Below are positions 17,571-26,678 of a stretch of 64,000 nucleotides of DNA, piece by piece; position 1 is the stretch's first letter, and each line of letters starts with the position of its first letter. The stretch covers positions 908,253 through 972,252 of the forward strand of contig NZ_BDUC01000003.1 in NCBI RefSeq assembly GCF_002218085.1, written 5' to 3'. A model generated the notes under the pieces. It was not told the origin of the DNA, did no database searches, and saw only the letters and a list, made by a program, of their open reading frames with translations. Origin of the DNA: Tolypothrix sp. NIES-4075. Its GTDB lineage: Bacteria > Cyanobacteriota > Cyanobacteriia > Cyanobacteriales > Nostocaceae. Both the position numbers and the translations under genes were made by a program.

Positions 17571-18779
17571 ATCTGGAGTGCGACCGATCGCAAACCGTAA
17601 AGAATTGGCTAAGTCTTTGCTAGACATGGTGATGAAAATCACAAATGCTAAGAAAACTATCAAAGCAGCGTAACTAAACATATCGCGGTAGCCTACAAGT
17701 TCTGCAATCGAACCGAAAACTGGACTTGCGATCGCTATCCCCACATCTAATCCCGTAAGACATACAGCAAATATCCGCCCTCTTTCTTGCGGCAAGGCGC
17801 GATCGGCTACGATTGTGGAAATCATCGGCATGAGAGTACCAGCACCAGCACCTTCAATAATTGCTGCAAATAAGAATTGTTCGGCGCTATTTGCTTTCCA
17901 CAGCAGTAACATCGCTATAGTGTAAACAACTAAGCTGATGGTTATAAATAAACCACGACCAAAGCGATCGCTTGCTCTACCCGTAAATAAGCGTACACTA
18001 AAACTAGCGATCGCTCCCGCCGTGTAAAACAATCCTGCATTCAAATCGACTCCCGTTGACTTGATATACAACGGTGCAAAAGTATGCAAATTACCAAAAG
18101 CCAAGCCAATCAACAACATGACTACAGCCGGGATTCTCACTCTCGGACTAATCAAAATTCGCCATAGTTGACTATTGTTATTTTCACTCGGTTCAGTAGT
18201 TTTGACTGGTGGATTAACAACTGGTAAGATACATAACGCTGCCAATCCACCCAATGCGGCTGCACAGACAAATAACGCCGTATAACCAGCCCCAGCTTGT
18301 AAATAACCGCCGATAGCAGGTCCGATTGCCAAACCGATTGGAGTTACCAAACTCATGTAACCAATGACTTCACCGCGATTTGTTTCATCTGACAAGTCTG
18401 CAACCAGCGCTAAATAGCCGGTGGTAAAAGCAGCAATACTAATGCCGTGAAAAACACGCAGCAATATCAATAAAGGAATCGATTTTACTACCAAAAGACC
18501 AAAAGGTGCGATCGCTGCTACTAGTGTACCGATGAGCAAGACAATTTTACGACCTCGCCGATCCGCCGTCTTTCCCAACCAAGAACGAGATAGCAACAAT
18601 CCGATGGCAAAACTACCCATAACAATGCCAATTTGCTGCTTGGTTGCGCCCACATGCTCAACGTAAAGCGGTAGCGTTGGTAGTAACGAACCCATACTAG
18701 ACCAGAATAATAAACCTGCTGTAAATAAAATGAGCAAGTTACGCCCCATTGGAGCATGAAATGTGCGAAATAGTTTCAC
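17553..18779 (-). CDS. Major facilitator superfamily transporter
   Basis: The 408-residue protein has twelve likely membrane spans. The loop 2-3 signature reads GLLLSRSWLGKTADRRGRK, the mark of MFS drug exporters, and the second half repeats it as GRASDRFGRG. It starts at GTG 18779. Such proteins export drugs or small metabolites by proton exchange; the substrate is unknown. Its 3' end overlaps a duplicated segment. Confidence 0.9.
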   Translation of the reverse strand: MKLFRTFHAPMGRNLLILFTAGLLFWSSMGSLLPTLPLYVEHVGATKQQIGIVMGSFAIGLLLSRSWLGKTADRRGRKIVLLIGTLVAAIAPFGLLVVKSIPLLILLRVFHGISIAAFTTGYLALVADLSDETNRGEVIGYMSLVTPIGLAIGPAIGGYLQAGAGYTALFVCAAALGGLAALCILPVVNPPVKTTEPSENNNSQLWRILISPRVRIPAVVMLLIGLAFGNLHTFAPLYIKSTGVDLNAGLFYTAGAIASFSVRLFTGRASDRFGRGLFITISLVVYTIAMLLLWKANSAEQFLFAAIIEGAGAGTLMPMISTIVADRALPQERGRIFAVCLTGLDVGIAIASPVFGSIAELVGYRDMFSYAALIVFLAFVIFITMSSKDLANSLRFAIGRTPDVYALK

Positions 18780-19375
18780 GGTAGATGCAAGTTAATGTTG
18801 AGTTTTTTTAAGCTTTCGGTGCTGTTGGTCAATTCTAACGTTTTACGTAAAGGGCGATCGCTGCTACAGCATATTGAGCGATTAATTAACAAGCGATTAA
18901 GAGTAGCGTATAAACGAGGAATTTTCTCATCTTCGCAAATTAATGGTGGATTTAGCCAACCAAAAATTGAAATCTCTAATTTAACAGTCAGCAGTTATTT
19001 TAGCGATCGTCTGTTGCCATGTTATCTACGGCAAATGTAGTCTATTCAGCTGAAAGTGCGATGTCTAAAAACCTGTATGCGTCTACGCTGTTTGTGACAA
19101 CGCAAAGTAGGATCGCTTTTCTATTGTCCATGACCAAGTGCGATCTTCGTAGCTTACCGTAGGTATCGCTTTTCTATTCTCATACATACAGGGAGTGCGT
19201 TGGCGCAGTCCACCGCAGGCATCGCTGCATTTTTGACGAAATGTCTATCTAGGGTTTTGGAAAACAGAGAATTTATTGAGTCTTTTTATATACCTTTTTT
19301 GGTATTTCTCAAGCTAGATGTATTTTTTGAAAGTTGCAGGAAACTAAGTAATAATGAGCATCAACCATAATAACC
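18780..19375. other. Intergenic gap with degenerate repeats
   Basis: No convincing gene. An 81-codon plus-strand frame (18795-19040) lacks family resemblance. The string atcgcttttctatt occurs twice (near 19110 and 19170), with fragments of GC-rich dispersed repeats (gcgtctacgctgtttgtgac near 19080; gcgttggcgcagtccaccgc near 19198). Confidence 0.4.
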
Positions 19376-19552
19376 ATGAATACCGAAAATCAAACGAATT
19401 CCCCCAATATTTCTGCTAACTCCCAGCCATATGAAAGCAAAGAGGAACTTAACGAAAGAGCTCCTACAGAATTTGGGCTAAGTGTTACATTGGGCGTTAT
19501 AACAATTCTTCTGATTGCCGCAACTGCTTATTTAGGACTCATTAAGTTCTAA
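19376..19552 (+). CDS. Small single-pass membrane protein
   Basis: The 58-codon frame has a polar, asparagine- and glutamate-rich N-terminus (MNTENQTNSPNISAN) and one C-terminal membrane span (LGVITILLIAATAYLGLI). The sudden hydrophobic tail and clean start/stop make it a likely real gene. It resembles small tail-anchored proteins of cyanobacteria, but I cannot name the family. Confidence 0.55.
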   Translation: MNTENQTNSPNISANSQPYESKEELNERAPTEFGLSVTLGVITILLIAATAYLGLIKF

Positions 19553-19644
19553 CTCCAAAGAAAAGATTTTGCACGAATCAGCGAAACGGTTAACCAACAA
19601 AATTATAGTACGGGCAGCCTAAAGTGCGCCCGTACTTGCTGACA

Positions 19645-20658
19645 CTACTTAACGGTTTTTGTTACGACCTCACGCACGCGATAAATCGGGCGTCCTTGGG
19701 ATTCGTGGTAAGTACGCATTAGCAACTCTGCCAAAAGACCGAAGCAAAAAAGCTGTACACCAGTTACTAATAAGAGAACCGCCAAAATCAGCAAAGGGCG
19801 ATCGCCTATATCCTGATGAAAAGCTAATTTGACAAAAGTCAAGTAAATGGCGATCGCTCCACCGGAAAGCATGGAAATCAAGCCCCACAGCCCAAAAACG
19901 TGCATCGGACGAGTGAGGAACTTTTTCATAAACAAAATAGTTAACAAATCCATCAACACCCGGAAAGTACGTGATAATCCATACTTACTCTGACCAAAGC
20001 GGCGGGCGTGATGACGTACCGGAATTTCGGTAATTCTTGCTCCTTCAATATACGCCAAAGCTGGTAAAAATCGGTGCAGTTCGCCATAAAGGTTCATATC
20101 TGCCACCAATTCGGCGCGATACGCTTTTAGCGAACAGCCATAATCATGAATATTCACGCTAGTAGTCCGTCTAATTAGCCAGTTGGCAATTTTGGAAGGA
20201 AGTAACCGCTTCAAAGCACCATCTTGACGGTTTTTCCGCCAACCGCTGACCAAATCGTAACCTTCTTCCAACTTTGCCAGCAGCAACGGTATATCTACTG
20301 GGTCATTTTGCAAATCAGCATCTAAAGTCACAATTGCTTTACCTAAAGCATGATTAAATCCAGCAGACATTGCTGCCGTTTGACCGTAATTGCGTCGTAG
20401 AATTACCGCTTTTAAATCGCTGCGTGTTTGCGCTTCTTTTCTGAGAAAGTCCGCACTTCCATCAGTAGAACCGTCATCTACACAAATTATTTCATAACTC
20501 AACTCACTTGCAGTTAAAGTAGAAGCGATCGCCTCAAGCAAATGCGGTATACTTTCAACCTCGTTGTATATTGGCACCACAACCGAAACATCTGGGACAA
20601 TCGGCGAAATCGCTTCATTTTGCCCAGTTATCGTTTTAGAAATCAACCCACTCCTCAT
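19645..20658 (-). CDS. Family 2 glycosyltransferase (dolichol/polyprenol-phosphate type)
   Basis: The 337-residue protein has an N-terminal GT-A domain with VVVPIYNE, VDDGSTDGS, RRNYGQTAAMSAGF and the metal motif DADLQNDP, followed by two C-terminal membrane spans. This matches ArnC/GtrB/DPM1-like enzymes that load a sugar onto a lipid phosphate at the membrane. It starts inside the stop of the upstream C40 gene (ATGA at 20655-20658), so the two are translated together. Confidence 0.93.
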   Translation of the reverse strand: MRSGLISKTITGQNEAISPIVPDVSVVVPIYNEVESIPHLLEAIASTLTASELSYEIICVDDGSTDGSADFLRKEAQTRSDLKAVILRRNYGQTAAMSAGFNHALGKAIVTLDADLQNDPVDIPLLLAKLEEGYDLVSGWRKNRQDGALKRLLPSKIANWLIRRTTSVNIHDYGCSLKAYRAELVADMNLYGELHRFLPALAYIEGARITEIPVRHHARRFGQSKYGLSRTFRVLMDLLTILFMKKFLTRPMHVFGLWGLISMLSGGAIAIYLTFVKLAFHQDIGDRPLLILAVLLLVTGVQLFCFGLLAELLMRTYHESQGRPIYRVREVVTKTVK

Positions 20659-21410
20659 ATACCTTCGCGTCCTTCTCCTGTCGGAGACGCGGAGCGAACG
20701 CTTCTTCGCGGTTCGTAACTCTTCACAACCCTACCAGCACCTCGCAATTGTTGATAATATGACTGACTAACTGCATCTCCCTGTTCCGTCAAACAGTCAA
20801 TTGCAATACCATTTCGTCCCTTATCTTTGCCGGAACTATGGATGTAATAACCATCAGCCAAATAAAGCCCGACGTGAGTAGCTTTTTCGGGAGTGCCAAA
20901 AAATACCAAATCCCCCGCTTCTAGTTCTGCGGTACTAATTGGCTGAGTAAATTCTTCTTGCTGATAAGCGTCTCTAGGTATCCAAATACCCACCGAAGCA
21001 AAAGCCGCTTGCATCAACCCCGAACAATCATAATTTGGCGCTACGGTACCACCCCAGAGGTAATAATTTGCTTGTTGCATCGCTTTTTGCGTAAAAACAA
21101 TTACCTCTGCGAGCAGTTTTTTTATCTGAGATTGAGAAAAAGCAGTAGCTTCATAAAGTACAGTAGCAGATTGTAATAAACTCAAATCTGTCGGCGATAT
21201 CCATCCTGGATAATCGTCCTCACACAAACAGACTTGTAAAGACGCGATAACCTGTGTCTCTACATTTGATGTTATCCGCAAATGTCGCCCTACTGCGGCT
21301 TGAGTTGCCAAGCGCGTACATTCAGGAGAATCATATAAGTTCAGGTCAGCAAGACACTGATACTCACCCGATTCGGAATTTTGGATTTGGGATTTTAGAT
21401 TAAAGGGCAT
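20655..21410 (-). CDS. C40 (NlpC/P60) peptidase
   Basis: Starting at MPFNLKSQ the protein has 251 residues. An N-terminal SH3-like region is followed by the NlpC/P60 domain: catalytic Cys in NYDCSGLMQ, His in ATHVGLY, and a third polar residue in YIHSSG. These enzymes cut peptidoglycan stem peptides. The last 15 or so residues (RRSVRSASPTGEGREG) come from an inserted dispersed repeat. The start codon is only 12 bases from that of the divergent hydrolase gene. Confidence 0.88.
   Translation of the reverse strand: MPFNLKSQIQNSESGEYQCLADLNLYDSPECTRLATQAAVGRHLRITSNVETQVIASLQVCLCEDDYPGWISPTDLSLLQSATVLYEATAFSQSQIKKLLAEVIVFTQKAMQQANYYLWGGTVAPNYDCSGLMQAAFASVGIWIPRDAYQQEEFTQPISTAELEAGDLVFFGTPEKATHVGLYLADGYYIHSSGKDKGRNGIAIDCLTEQGDAVSQSYYQQLRGAGRVVKSYEPRRSVRSASPTGEGREGI
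20663..20715. repeat. GC-rich dispersed repeat forming the 3' end of the C40 gene
   Basis: The element contains cttctcctgtcggagacgcg, found again at 24737-24757 between other genes. Here it is translated as the C-terminus of the peptidase and ends next to the start of the glycosyltransferase gene. Its ggagaagg on the coding strand could act as the ribosome site for that gene. Confidence 0.6.
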
Positions 21411-21422
21411 CCTGCAAAAACA

Positions 21423-22364
21423 ATGATTTTTTTTAATCAAGACGAACAACTAGAAAATCTCGGCTTAGGCATTTTAGAGGCAACTTGGGCACAATTTCCC
21501 ACTTTAGCCCGTAACCAAATTGCTCTAACTTGGATTGTCTACGATCCGCCGGTACTAGTAAATACTGGTGGTGCTTTAACTCCAGATGCTTTTTGGACCC
21601 ATTCTATACGTGGTTTTACTTATCGCGGTGTTGAACGAATTTATCCTGCGAGTGTCGTCAAGCTGTTTTACATGGTAGCGGTAAACGAATGGCTGGAAAA
21701 ACAGATGCTTCAGACTTCCAAGGAATTGGAAAGAGCCACGCGAGATATGATAGTTGATTCTAGCAATGATGGTACCAGCTTAGTTATAGATATGCTGAGT
21801 GGAACCACTTCCGGACCCGAATTATCAGCCGGACCATTTGAAACTTGGAAGCATCAACGCAATATCGTTAACCGTTATCTCAAGTCTTTGGGCTGGGAAG
21901 AATTAGACACAATTAACGTCTGTCAAAAAACTTGGGGTGATGGTCCTTATGGACGGGAACGGGCATTTTATGGAGAAATGCTGGAGAATCGCAACATGCT
22001 GACGACAAATGCCACCGCCAGATTATTGCATAGTATTGTCGGTGGAGTGGCAGTGTCAAGTGGGCGATCGCTCTTCATGATGGCTTTACTCAAACGCAGT
22101 CTCAAAAAAGAAGATTTACCAACAGACGTTGAAGAAGACCAAATTACAGGCTTTTTAGGTGGTGGACTTCCCGAAAACGCGCAAATTTGGTCAAAAGCGG
22201 GTTGGACGAGTCAAGTTCGTCATGATGCAGCTTACATCGAGTTACAAGATTTGCGTCCCTACCTTTTAGTAGTATTTACAGAAGGCAAAGCACACGCAAA
22301 AAGCCGCGAAATTTTGCCTTTTATTTCCAAGCATTTTGCGGAAGCTATTAGCAGTTTGGGATAG
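21423..22364 (+). CDS. Serine hydrolase of the class A beta-lactamase type
   Basis: The 313-residue protein carries the three active-site elements of this fold: S77-V-V-K80 in PASVVKLFY, S114-N-D116 in DSSNDGTS, and KAG near residue 259 in WSKAGWTS (KTG in classic enzymes). There is no clear signal peptide, so it may act in the cytoplasm or use another route. True beta-lactamase activity is uncertain; it could be a peptidase relative. Confidence 0.88.
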   Translation: MIFFNQDEQLENLGLGILEATWAQFPTLARNQIALTWIVYDPPVLVNTGGALTPDAFWTHSIRGFTYRGVERIYPASVVKLFYMVAVNEWLEKQMLQTSKELERATRDMIVDSSNDGTSLVIDMLSGTTSGPELSAGPFETWKHQRNIVNRYLKSLGWEELDTINVCQKTWGDGPYGRERAFYGEMLENRNMLTTNATARLLHSIVGGVAVSSGRSLFMMALLKRSLKKEDLPTDVEEDQITGFLGGGLPENAQIWSKAGWTSQVRHDAAYIELQDLRPYLLVVFTEGKAHAKSREILPFISKHFAEAISSLG

Positions 22365-22440
22365 CCTCGTAGGGGTGGGGTCTGCCTGCCCTTAAGTTGA
22401 GTCAAATTTTTCATCACCTAGTTTAACAACATTTTCAATA

Positions 22441-22680
22441 GCGATCGCTCTTTTTCCGTCCCGATGAAATTGAACGTTTACACCACGCTAAAGCCATTCT
22501 AAATCAAAAGCTTCAGAATCCACCTTCTCTACTAAATCTAGCCAGACAAATCGGACTCAATGACTTTAAGCTCAAGCGTGGGTTTCGAGAAGTTTTTGGC
22601 ACTACGGTGTGTGGGTATGTGCAATCCTTGCGACTAGAGCAAGCACAAGAGTTACTCCGAAGCACTAATTTGGCGATCGC
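22441..22680 (+). pseudogene. AraC-type regulator remnant (C-terminal DNA-binding domain)
   Basis: After an in-frame stop at 22439-22441 the frame reads LFFRPDEIERLHHAKAIL, then NLARQIGLNDFKLKRGFREVFG and SLRLEQAQELLRST. This is the DNA-binding part of siderophore-type AraC regulators. Both ends coincide with HIP1 sites (22441-22448 and 22673-22680). The sensor part and the last helix are missing, and the frame runs directly into a TonB-receptor piece. Confidence 0.85.
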
Positions 22681-23300
22681 ACCAGCACTGAGCTACAAAA
22701 TTGGTGATGCGACAACATTGACGCTGGAGTATGAATATCTCAAACTCGATCGCACCTATTATGATGGTCTTCCGCCCGATCCAAACATTTTTAAAGCTCC
22801 TATCAGTCGTTTTTTAGGGGAACCAGGCGATCGTTTCTCCAAAGAGACACACTCTGTATTTCTAAACGTCAATCATCGCTTCAGTGAAAATATCCGGCTT
22901 CGCAGTGGCTTTTCCGTTACGCTTGATGATTCTGAAGAGTCAGAGTTTCGACCGAATAGCATTGATTCAGATGGTCGTACCGTGCTGCGAAGGTTTGCTG
23001 GTGGTCCTGGTTATTTACAAAACTACTCTCTGCAAAACGATCTAATCAGTAATTTCAGTACGGGTTCCATCCAACATCAAGTTCTTGTCGGGTTGGAGTG
23101 GAATAAATATATCTATGGCTACGATTTTCTCCGAAGTTCTACTTCAGTGACTCCGAGTATTGATTTATTCAATCCTGTGTATGGTGCTTTTCCGCCATCA
23201 GAGTTCGATCAAGCAGCATCAAGGGATCGTTTTGAGCGCAATACGATCGCCCTTTATCTGCAAGATCAAATTACATTGCTGCCAAATCTGAAGTTATTGG
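22673..23300 (+). pseudogene. TonB-dependent siderophore receptor remnant (beta-barrel middle part)
   Basis: The translated piece (SYKIGDATTLTLEYEYL, HSVFLNVNHRFSENIRLRSG, HQVLVGLEWNKYIYGYDF, ALYLQDQITLLPNLKLLVGG) matches FhuA-like outer-membrane receptors. The signal peptide, plug and last strands are missing. It is fused in frame to the AraC piece and ends abruptly near 23300, where another frame takes over. Confidence 0.88.
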
Positions 23301-23813
23301 TGGGCGGGCTTTTGCTGGAACTTCTACAGCTTTACAGAGCCGATTATCTACGCTGTGACATTCACCCCAAAACCATCCGAGCTAGTATCCAAGCCAATTC
23401 CTGGTAAATCGACCTTAGGACTAACACAGCAACTGAAAATTGCCGATGCTGCCTTACCTGGTGCTGTTACTAAAAGCATTTACTTTCCTGGTAAACCAGA
23501 AGATGCTCTACAAATTCGCATGAAGCTACCGCAGGAAAGTTCAGATTACGGTGATAGTAATGTTTATCTCGACCAGTACAGTGGTGAGGTTTTGCGAGTT
23601 GATAATGCTTTAAAGATGCGCTTAGGCGATCGCGTCCTCAACTCCTTTGTTCCCCTACACTACGGTACATTTGGGGGCTTACCTACTCGCATTCTCTATG
23701 TGTTTATTGGACTTGCACCACTGATTCTGTTTCTCACTGCCTTTCTAATGTACTGGTATCGTCACTGGACAAAACGTCCTACAAAAAATAATATTTATAC
23801 AACTTCAAATTGA
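23301..23813 (+). pseudogene. PepSY-associated membrane protein remnant (C-terminal part)
   Basis: A different frame starts with WAGFCWNFYSFTEPIIYA and continues with YLDQYSGEVLRVDNAL and a last membrane span (FIGLAPLILFLTAFLMYWY). These are PepSY transmembrane proteins, which in cyanobacteria sit next to TonB receptors in iron-uptake loci. The N-terminal part is lost. The 152-codon part could still be translated, but the locus is clearly a fossil. Confidence 0.8.
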
Positions 23814-23895
23814 TGCTCTATAAATTGGTATTACACCACAATTCACGCATTGATTAAATTACAGAGCGTATTTGTAAGAACTTGGAAGAGTGAAG

Positions 23896-24687
23896 CTAAA
23901 GATTCATAGCGATCGCTTCTACATCTTCTACAGAAAGGGACAAAGCATCAGCTACTTGTTCTCGGTTTAATCCCATACTAAGTAATCGAGGTACTGCTTG
24001 TTGTAGACGTTGTTGTGCAGCTTGGGCTTGTTGTTGTGCGGCTTCGGCTTGTTGTTGTGCAGCTTGGGCTTGTTGTTGTGCGACTTGGGCTTGTTGTTGT
24101 GCGGCTTGCGATCGTGCCATTAATTCCCCAAATGTCATAAAAGGCTGACCATCTGGATATGAAAGTTGCCACTGTTCACCGGAGACATCAAAATTAATTT
24201 GCAGCCGTGGACTCACCCATTTTTGACCAAAATCTACCCAGTCTAAACCATACTCACCCCGTAACCAAACTTGTAGTTCATTATTTGCTGGGTTATATAT
24301 ATAGTATTCCTCGACACCGTATTGACTGTAGAAGAGCAACTTACGAGCCATTTCTACTGATGTGTTGACTGGGGAGAGAATTTCAAACACTACTTGGGGC
24401 GGTTGATTTCCTTCTTCCCACTGCTTATAAGAAGATCGACGACCTTTGGGACGATTAAGGGCAACCATCACATCAGGTGCATATTTAATCTTGTTGTTGT
24501 CTTTGATGGGATACCAGAACAAATCACCAGCGATGAAAACATTGGGATCATCTGCAAAGAGAATATCTAAATTACCTTTAATTAGTACGATAATTTCAAA
24601 ATGTTCTGTATTATTTGCCATCGGCTGACCATCAGATTCAGGATAGAAAATCTCCGAAGGGGCAGAAGATTCAATTTGGGAAACCAT
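23896..24687 (-). CDS. Uma2 family (DUF820) nuclease-like protein
   Basis: The protein has a PD-(D/E)XK-like core (YAPDVMVALNRPKGRR, then PPQVVFEILSPVNTSVEMARK and YSQYGVEEYYIYNP) and a long AQQQAQ coiled-coil tail of heptads before a C-terminal GLNREQVADALSLSVEDVEAI. The start MVSQIE at 24687 is preferred; an earlier frame reaches 24702. Uma2 genes are very numerous in cyanobacteria and their role is unclear. Two dead relatives lie in this window. Confidence 0.88.
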   Translation of the reverse strand: MVSQIESSAPSEIFYPESDGQPMANNTEHFEIIVLIKGNLDILFADDPNVFIAGDLFWYPIKDNNKIKYAPDVMVALNRPKGRRSSYKQWEEGNQPPQVVFEILSPVNTSVEMARKLLFYSQYGVEEYYIYNPANNELQVWLRGEYGLDWVDFGQKWVSPRLQINFDVSGEQWQLSYPDGQPFMTFGELMARSQAAQQQAQVAQQQAQAAQQQAEAAQQQAQAAQQRLQQAVPRLLSMGLNREQVADALSLSVEDVEAIAMNL

Positions 24688-24736
24688 CGCTGTTACCTCC
24701 ACTCGTATTTCTATTTTAGGCGATACCTAACGGTAA

Positions 24737-24757
24737 GCTTCTCCTGTCGGAGACGCG
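24737..24757. repeat. GC-rich dispersed repeat, second copy
   Basis: The string cttctcctgtcggagacgcg is shared with the 3' end of the C40 gene at 20663-20715. Here it lies in the divergent gap between the Uma2 gene and the lipoprotein gene. Confidence 0.6.
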
Positions 24758-24952
24758 CAAGGGACGAGACGCACTCGCGTTCGCTAACTTATATCTTGCA
24801 CCTGTAGGGAGAAACCAGGAATAGACCGATAGAGAGCATAATTGCGCCCCTTGGCGCTGTTTGAGACATTTACACAAACCCGGACAACAAGTCAGATTCG
24901 TGCATTTAAAGTTTCCCCTCACGGTGTCTTGGTACGCTTACTTAATATATCG

Positions 24953-25873
24953 ATGAAAACAAGACTTTTATTATCTATTTTTGTGGTAGCGATCGCTTAT
25001 CTTACTAGCTGTAAAAATTTGCAAGGCAATTCAACAGTTGAAGCTGAAAAAACTTGCCTTGGTGACGATGCCAAATTCAGTCTGGAATTCTTCAAAACTA
25101 ATAATCAAGGTGATAAAGATTCAAAAGGTATCAATCATGTAATTATTTTTAATCCCAAATCTGAAGAATTAGATTTTAAAGTTAATGTCGGTTTAGCTCA
25201 TAATCTTTACGCCAAAGATGATAAAGGTAAATTGCTCAAAGAATATATCCCTACACAGTTTCATGAAATCATCGCTAACGAAAATGCTAAATTAAACGGA
25301 AAAGTACCCATTGCGGCAATTAATGCTGACTATATAGAAACGGATAATAAACCACAAGGTTTAAATATTTCTCGCGGAATAGAGTATTCCGGAGTCTTCA
25401 AAAATAAACGGTCTTCTTTTGGAATATCAGGAGGTGAACCTAAAAAGCGAACGGCTACAATCCAAGCAGGAAGAAGAAAAAATGATATTCTGAATTACAA
25501 TTTAGTCGGTGGTAATGGCAGATTTTATCGTCAAGGGCAGTTTAAAGATATTTGCCAAGATTTAGGAGAACTTGCTTGCAAACAAGTTACAAATCGTTCT
25601 TTAGTCGCTACGACTAACAAAGGTTATGTAATTCTGTTGGTTAATGATTCAAAAGCTAATTCAGATATTAGTTTATCTGAAGTTAATCAAGAATTGCTTC
25701 CAGATAATTTTGATGATGTTCTTGAGGGAATTGCCAAAAATAATTGTTTAGGTAAAATTCAAGAAGGAATGTTATTTGATGGCGGGATGTCTCCAGGGTT
25801 GTATTACAATAACAAAATATATGTAGAAAATCCAGGACCTATAGGTTCAGTATTTTTAATTTATAAAAAATAA
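24953..25873 (+). CDS. Phosphodiester glycosidase (NAGPA)-domain lipoprotein
   Basis: Starting at MKTRLLLS (24953) the protein has 306 residues, with a signal peptide ending in the lipobox LTSC, so it is probably a lipid-anchored envelope protein. The NAGPA domain shows VPIAAINADYI, LNISRG, NRSLVATTNKGYVILLV and LFDGGMSPGLYYN. Related domains split GlcNAc-phosphodiester bonds or act on exopolysaccharide; the substrate is unknown. The upstream open frame (from 24842) is not conserved-looking. Confidence 0.82.
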   Translation: MKTRLLLSIFVVAIAYLTSCKNLQGNSTVEAEKTCLGDDAKFSLEFFKTNNQGDKDSKGINHVIIFNPKSEELDFKVNVGLAHNLYAKDDKGKLLKEYIPTQFHEIIANENAKLNGKVPIAAINADYIETDNKPQGLNISRGIEYSGVFKNKRSSFGISGGEPKKRTATIQAGRRKNDILNYNLVGGNGRFYRQGQFKDICQDLGELACKQVTNRSLVATTNKGYVILLVNDSKANSDISLSEVNQELLPDNFDDVLEGIAKNNCLGKIQEGMLFDGGMSPGLYYNNKIYVENPGPIGSVFLIYKK

Positions 25874-25876
25874 AGC

Positions 25877-26185
25877 GATGGAGTCAAAGGTGACTTACAC
25901 ACCAACTTTGACCATGAAAGATTTGCTCATAATCTGAAAAAATGCGAACACAGATGGCTTCTAACTTACGATGATTGTCCAGAAATTAGAAAGTTATTCA
26001 ATTTTGCAGAAATAACAGAGTTAGAAGTACAGTATGGAATGAATAATTATAAGCAAAAAAATGCTGCTAAAGGCAAAGAATTATTAATCAAAAACTACTC
26101 TTGTTCTTTGCCAAAAGATAAACAGAAAAAATTTGAGCAATTGCCATTGGAAGATATACAATCATCTGCATCCAATAACTCATGA
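25877..26185 (+). pseudogene. DNA adenine methylase remnant (C-terminal part, Dam/DpnM type)
   Basis: Without a start codon, the frame reads FDHERFAHNLKKCEHRWLL, then TYDDCPEIRKLFNFAEI, QYGMNNYKQKNAAKGKELL. This is the typical C-terminal part of N6-adenine methyltransferases of the D12 class. The catalytic DPPY and the SAM-binding part are absent. The piece starts four bases after the stop of the NAGPA gene and ends at TGA 26183. Confidence 0.88.
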
Positions 26186-26232
26186 CTTCCTCAATACAAT
26201 AAAAGAGCAGAATATTAATATTAAGGATTCTG

Positions 26233-26670
26233 ATGGTAAAAGTCTTTGTTTACGGCACGCTTAAACCAGGTGAAGCAAATTATCAAAGATATTGTGCGCT
26301 TCAAGTGGTAGATGCTAAGAAAGCTTACGCTTTTGGTCAATTGTTTGCTTTACCGATGGGCTACCCAGCTATGACCCTAGGAGATAGCCTCGTCTACGGA
26401 TATTTACTGACATTTGTTGATGCAAAGGTTTTAAATAACCTAGATATTTTAGAATATTACCAACCCTCCAGACTAAGAACTGAAAACCTTTATAATCGAC
26501 AAGAAGTTGAAATATACGATCTAGAAGGGCGATCGCTTGGTATTGCCTGGGTCTATTTAATGATACCGCAGCAAATTTGTCAACTAAAAGGCAGCCGACT
26601 ACAGCGCGATGGCTGGTGGAGTGGCTGCGGCTTAACAGTTGGCATTATAAACAGCGGAGTTAACAATTAA
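26233..26670 (+). CDS. Gamma-glutamylcyclotransferase-like protein
   Basis: The 145-residue protein begins MVKVFVYGTLKPGEANY, the signature of the GGCT (AIG2-like) fold, and continues with FALPMGYPAMT and the family WVYLM strand. Members often release 5-oxoproline from gamma-glutamyl compounds. The catalytic glutamate is likely in LDILEYY. The precise substrate is open. Confidence 0.85.
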   Translation: MVKVFVYGTLKPGEANYQRYCALQVVDAKKAYAFGQLFALPMGYPAMTLGDSLVYGYLLTFVDAKVLNNLDILEYYQPSRLRTENLYNRQEVEIYDLEGRSLGIAWVYLMIPQQICQLKGSRLQRDGWWSGCGLTVGIINSGVNN

Positions 26671-26678
26671 CTCCGGAA

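Noticed and set aside
18795..19040. 81-codon plus-strand frame
   Set aside because: Contains degenerate HIP1 repeats and no recognisable domain.
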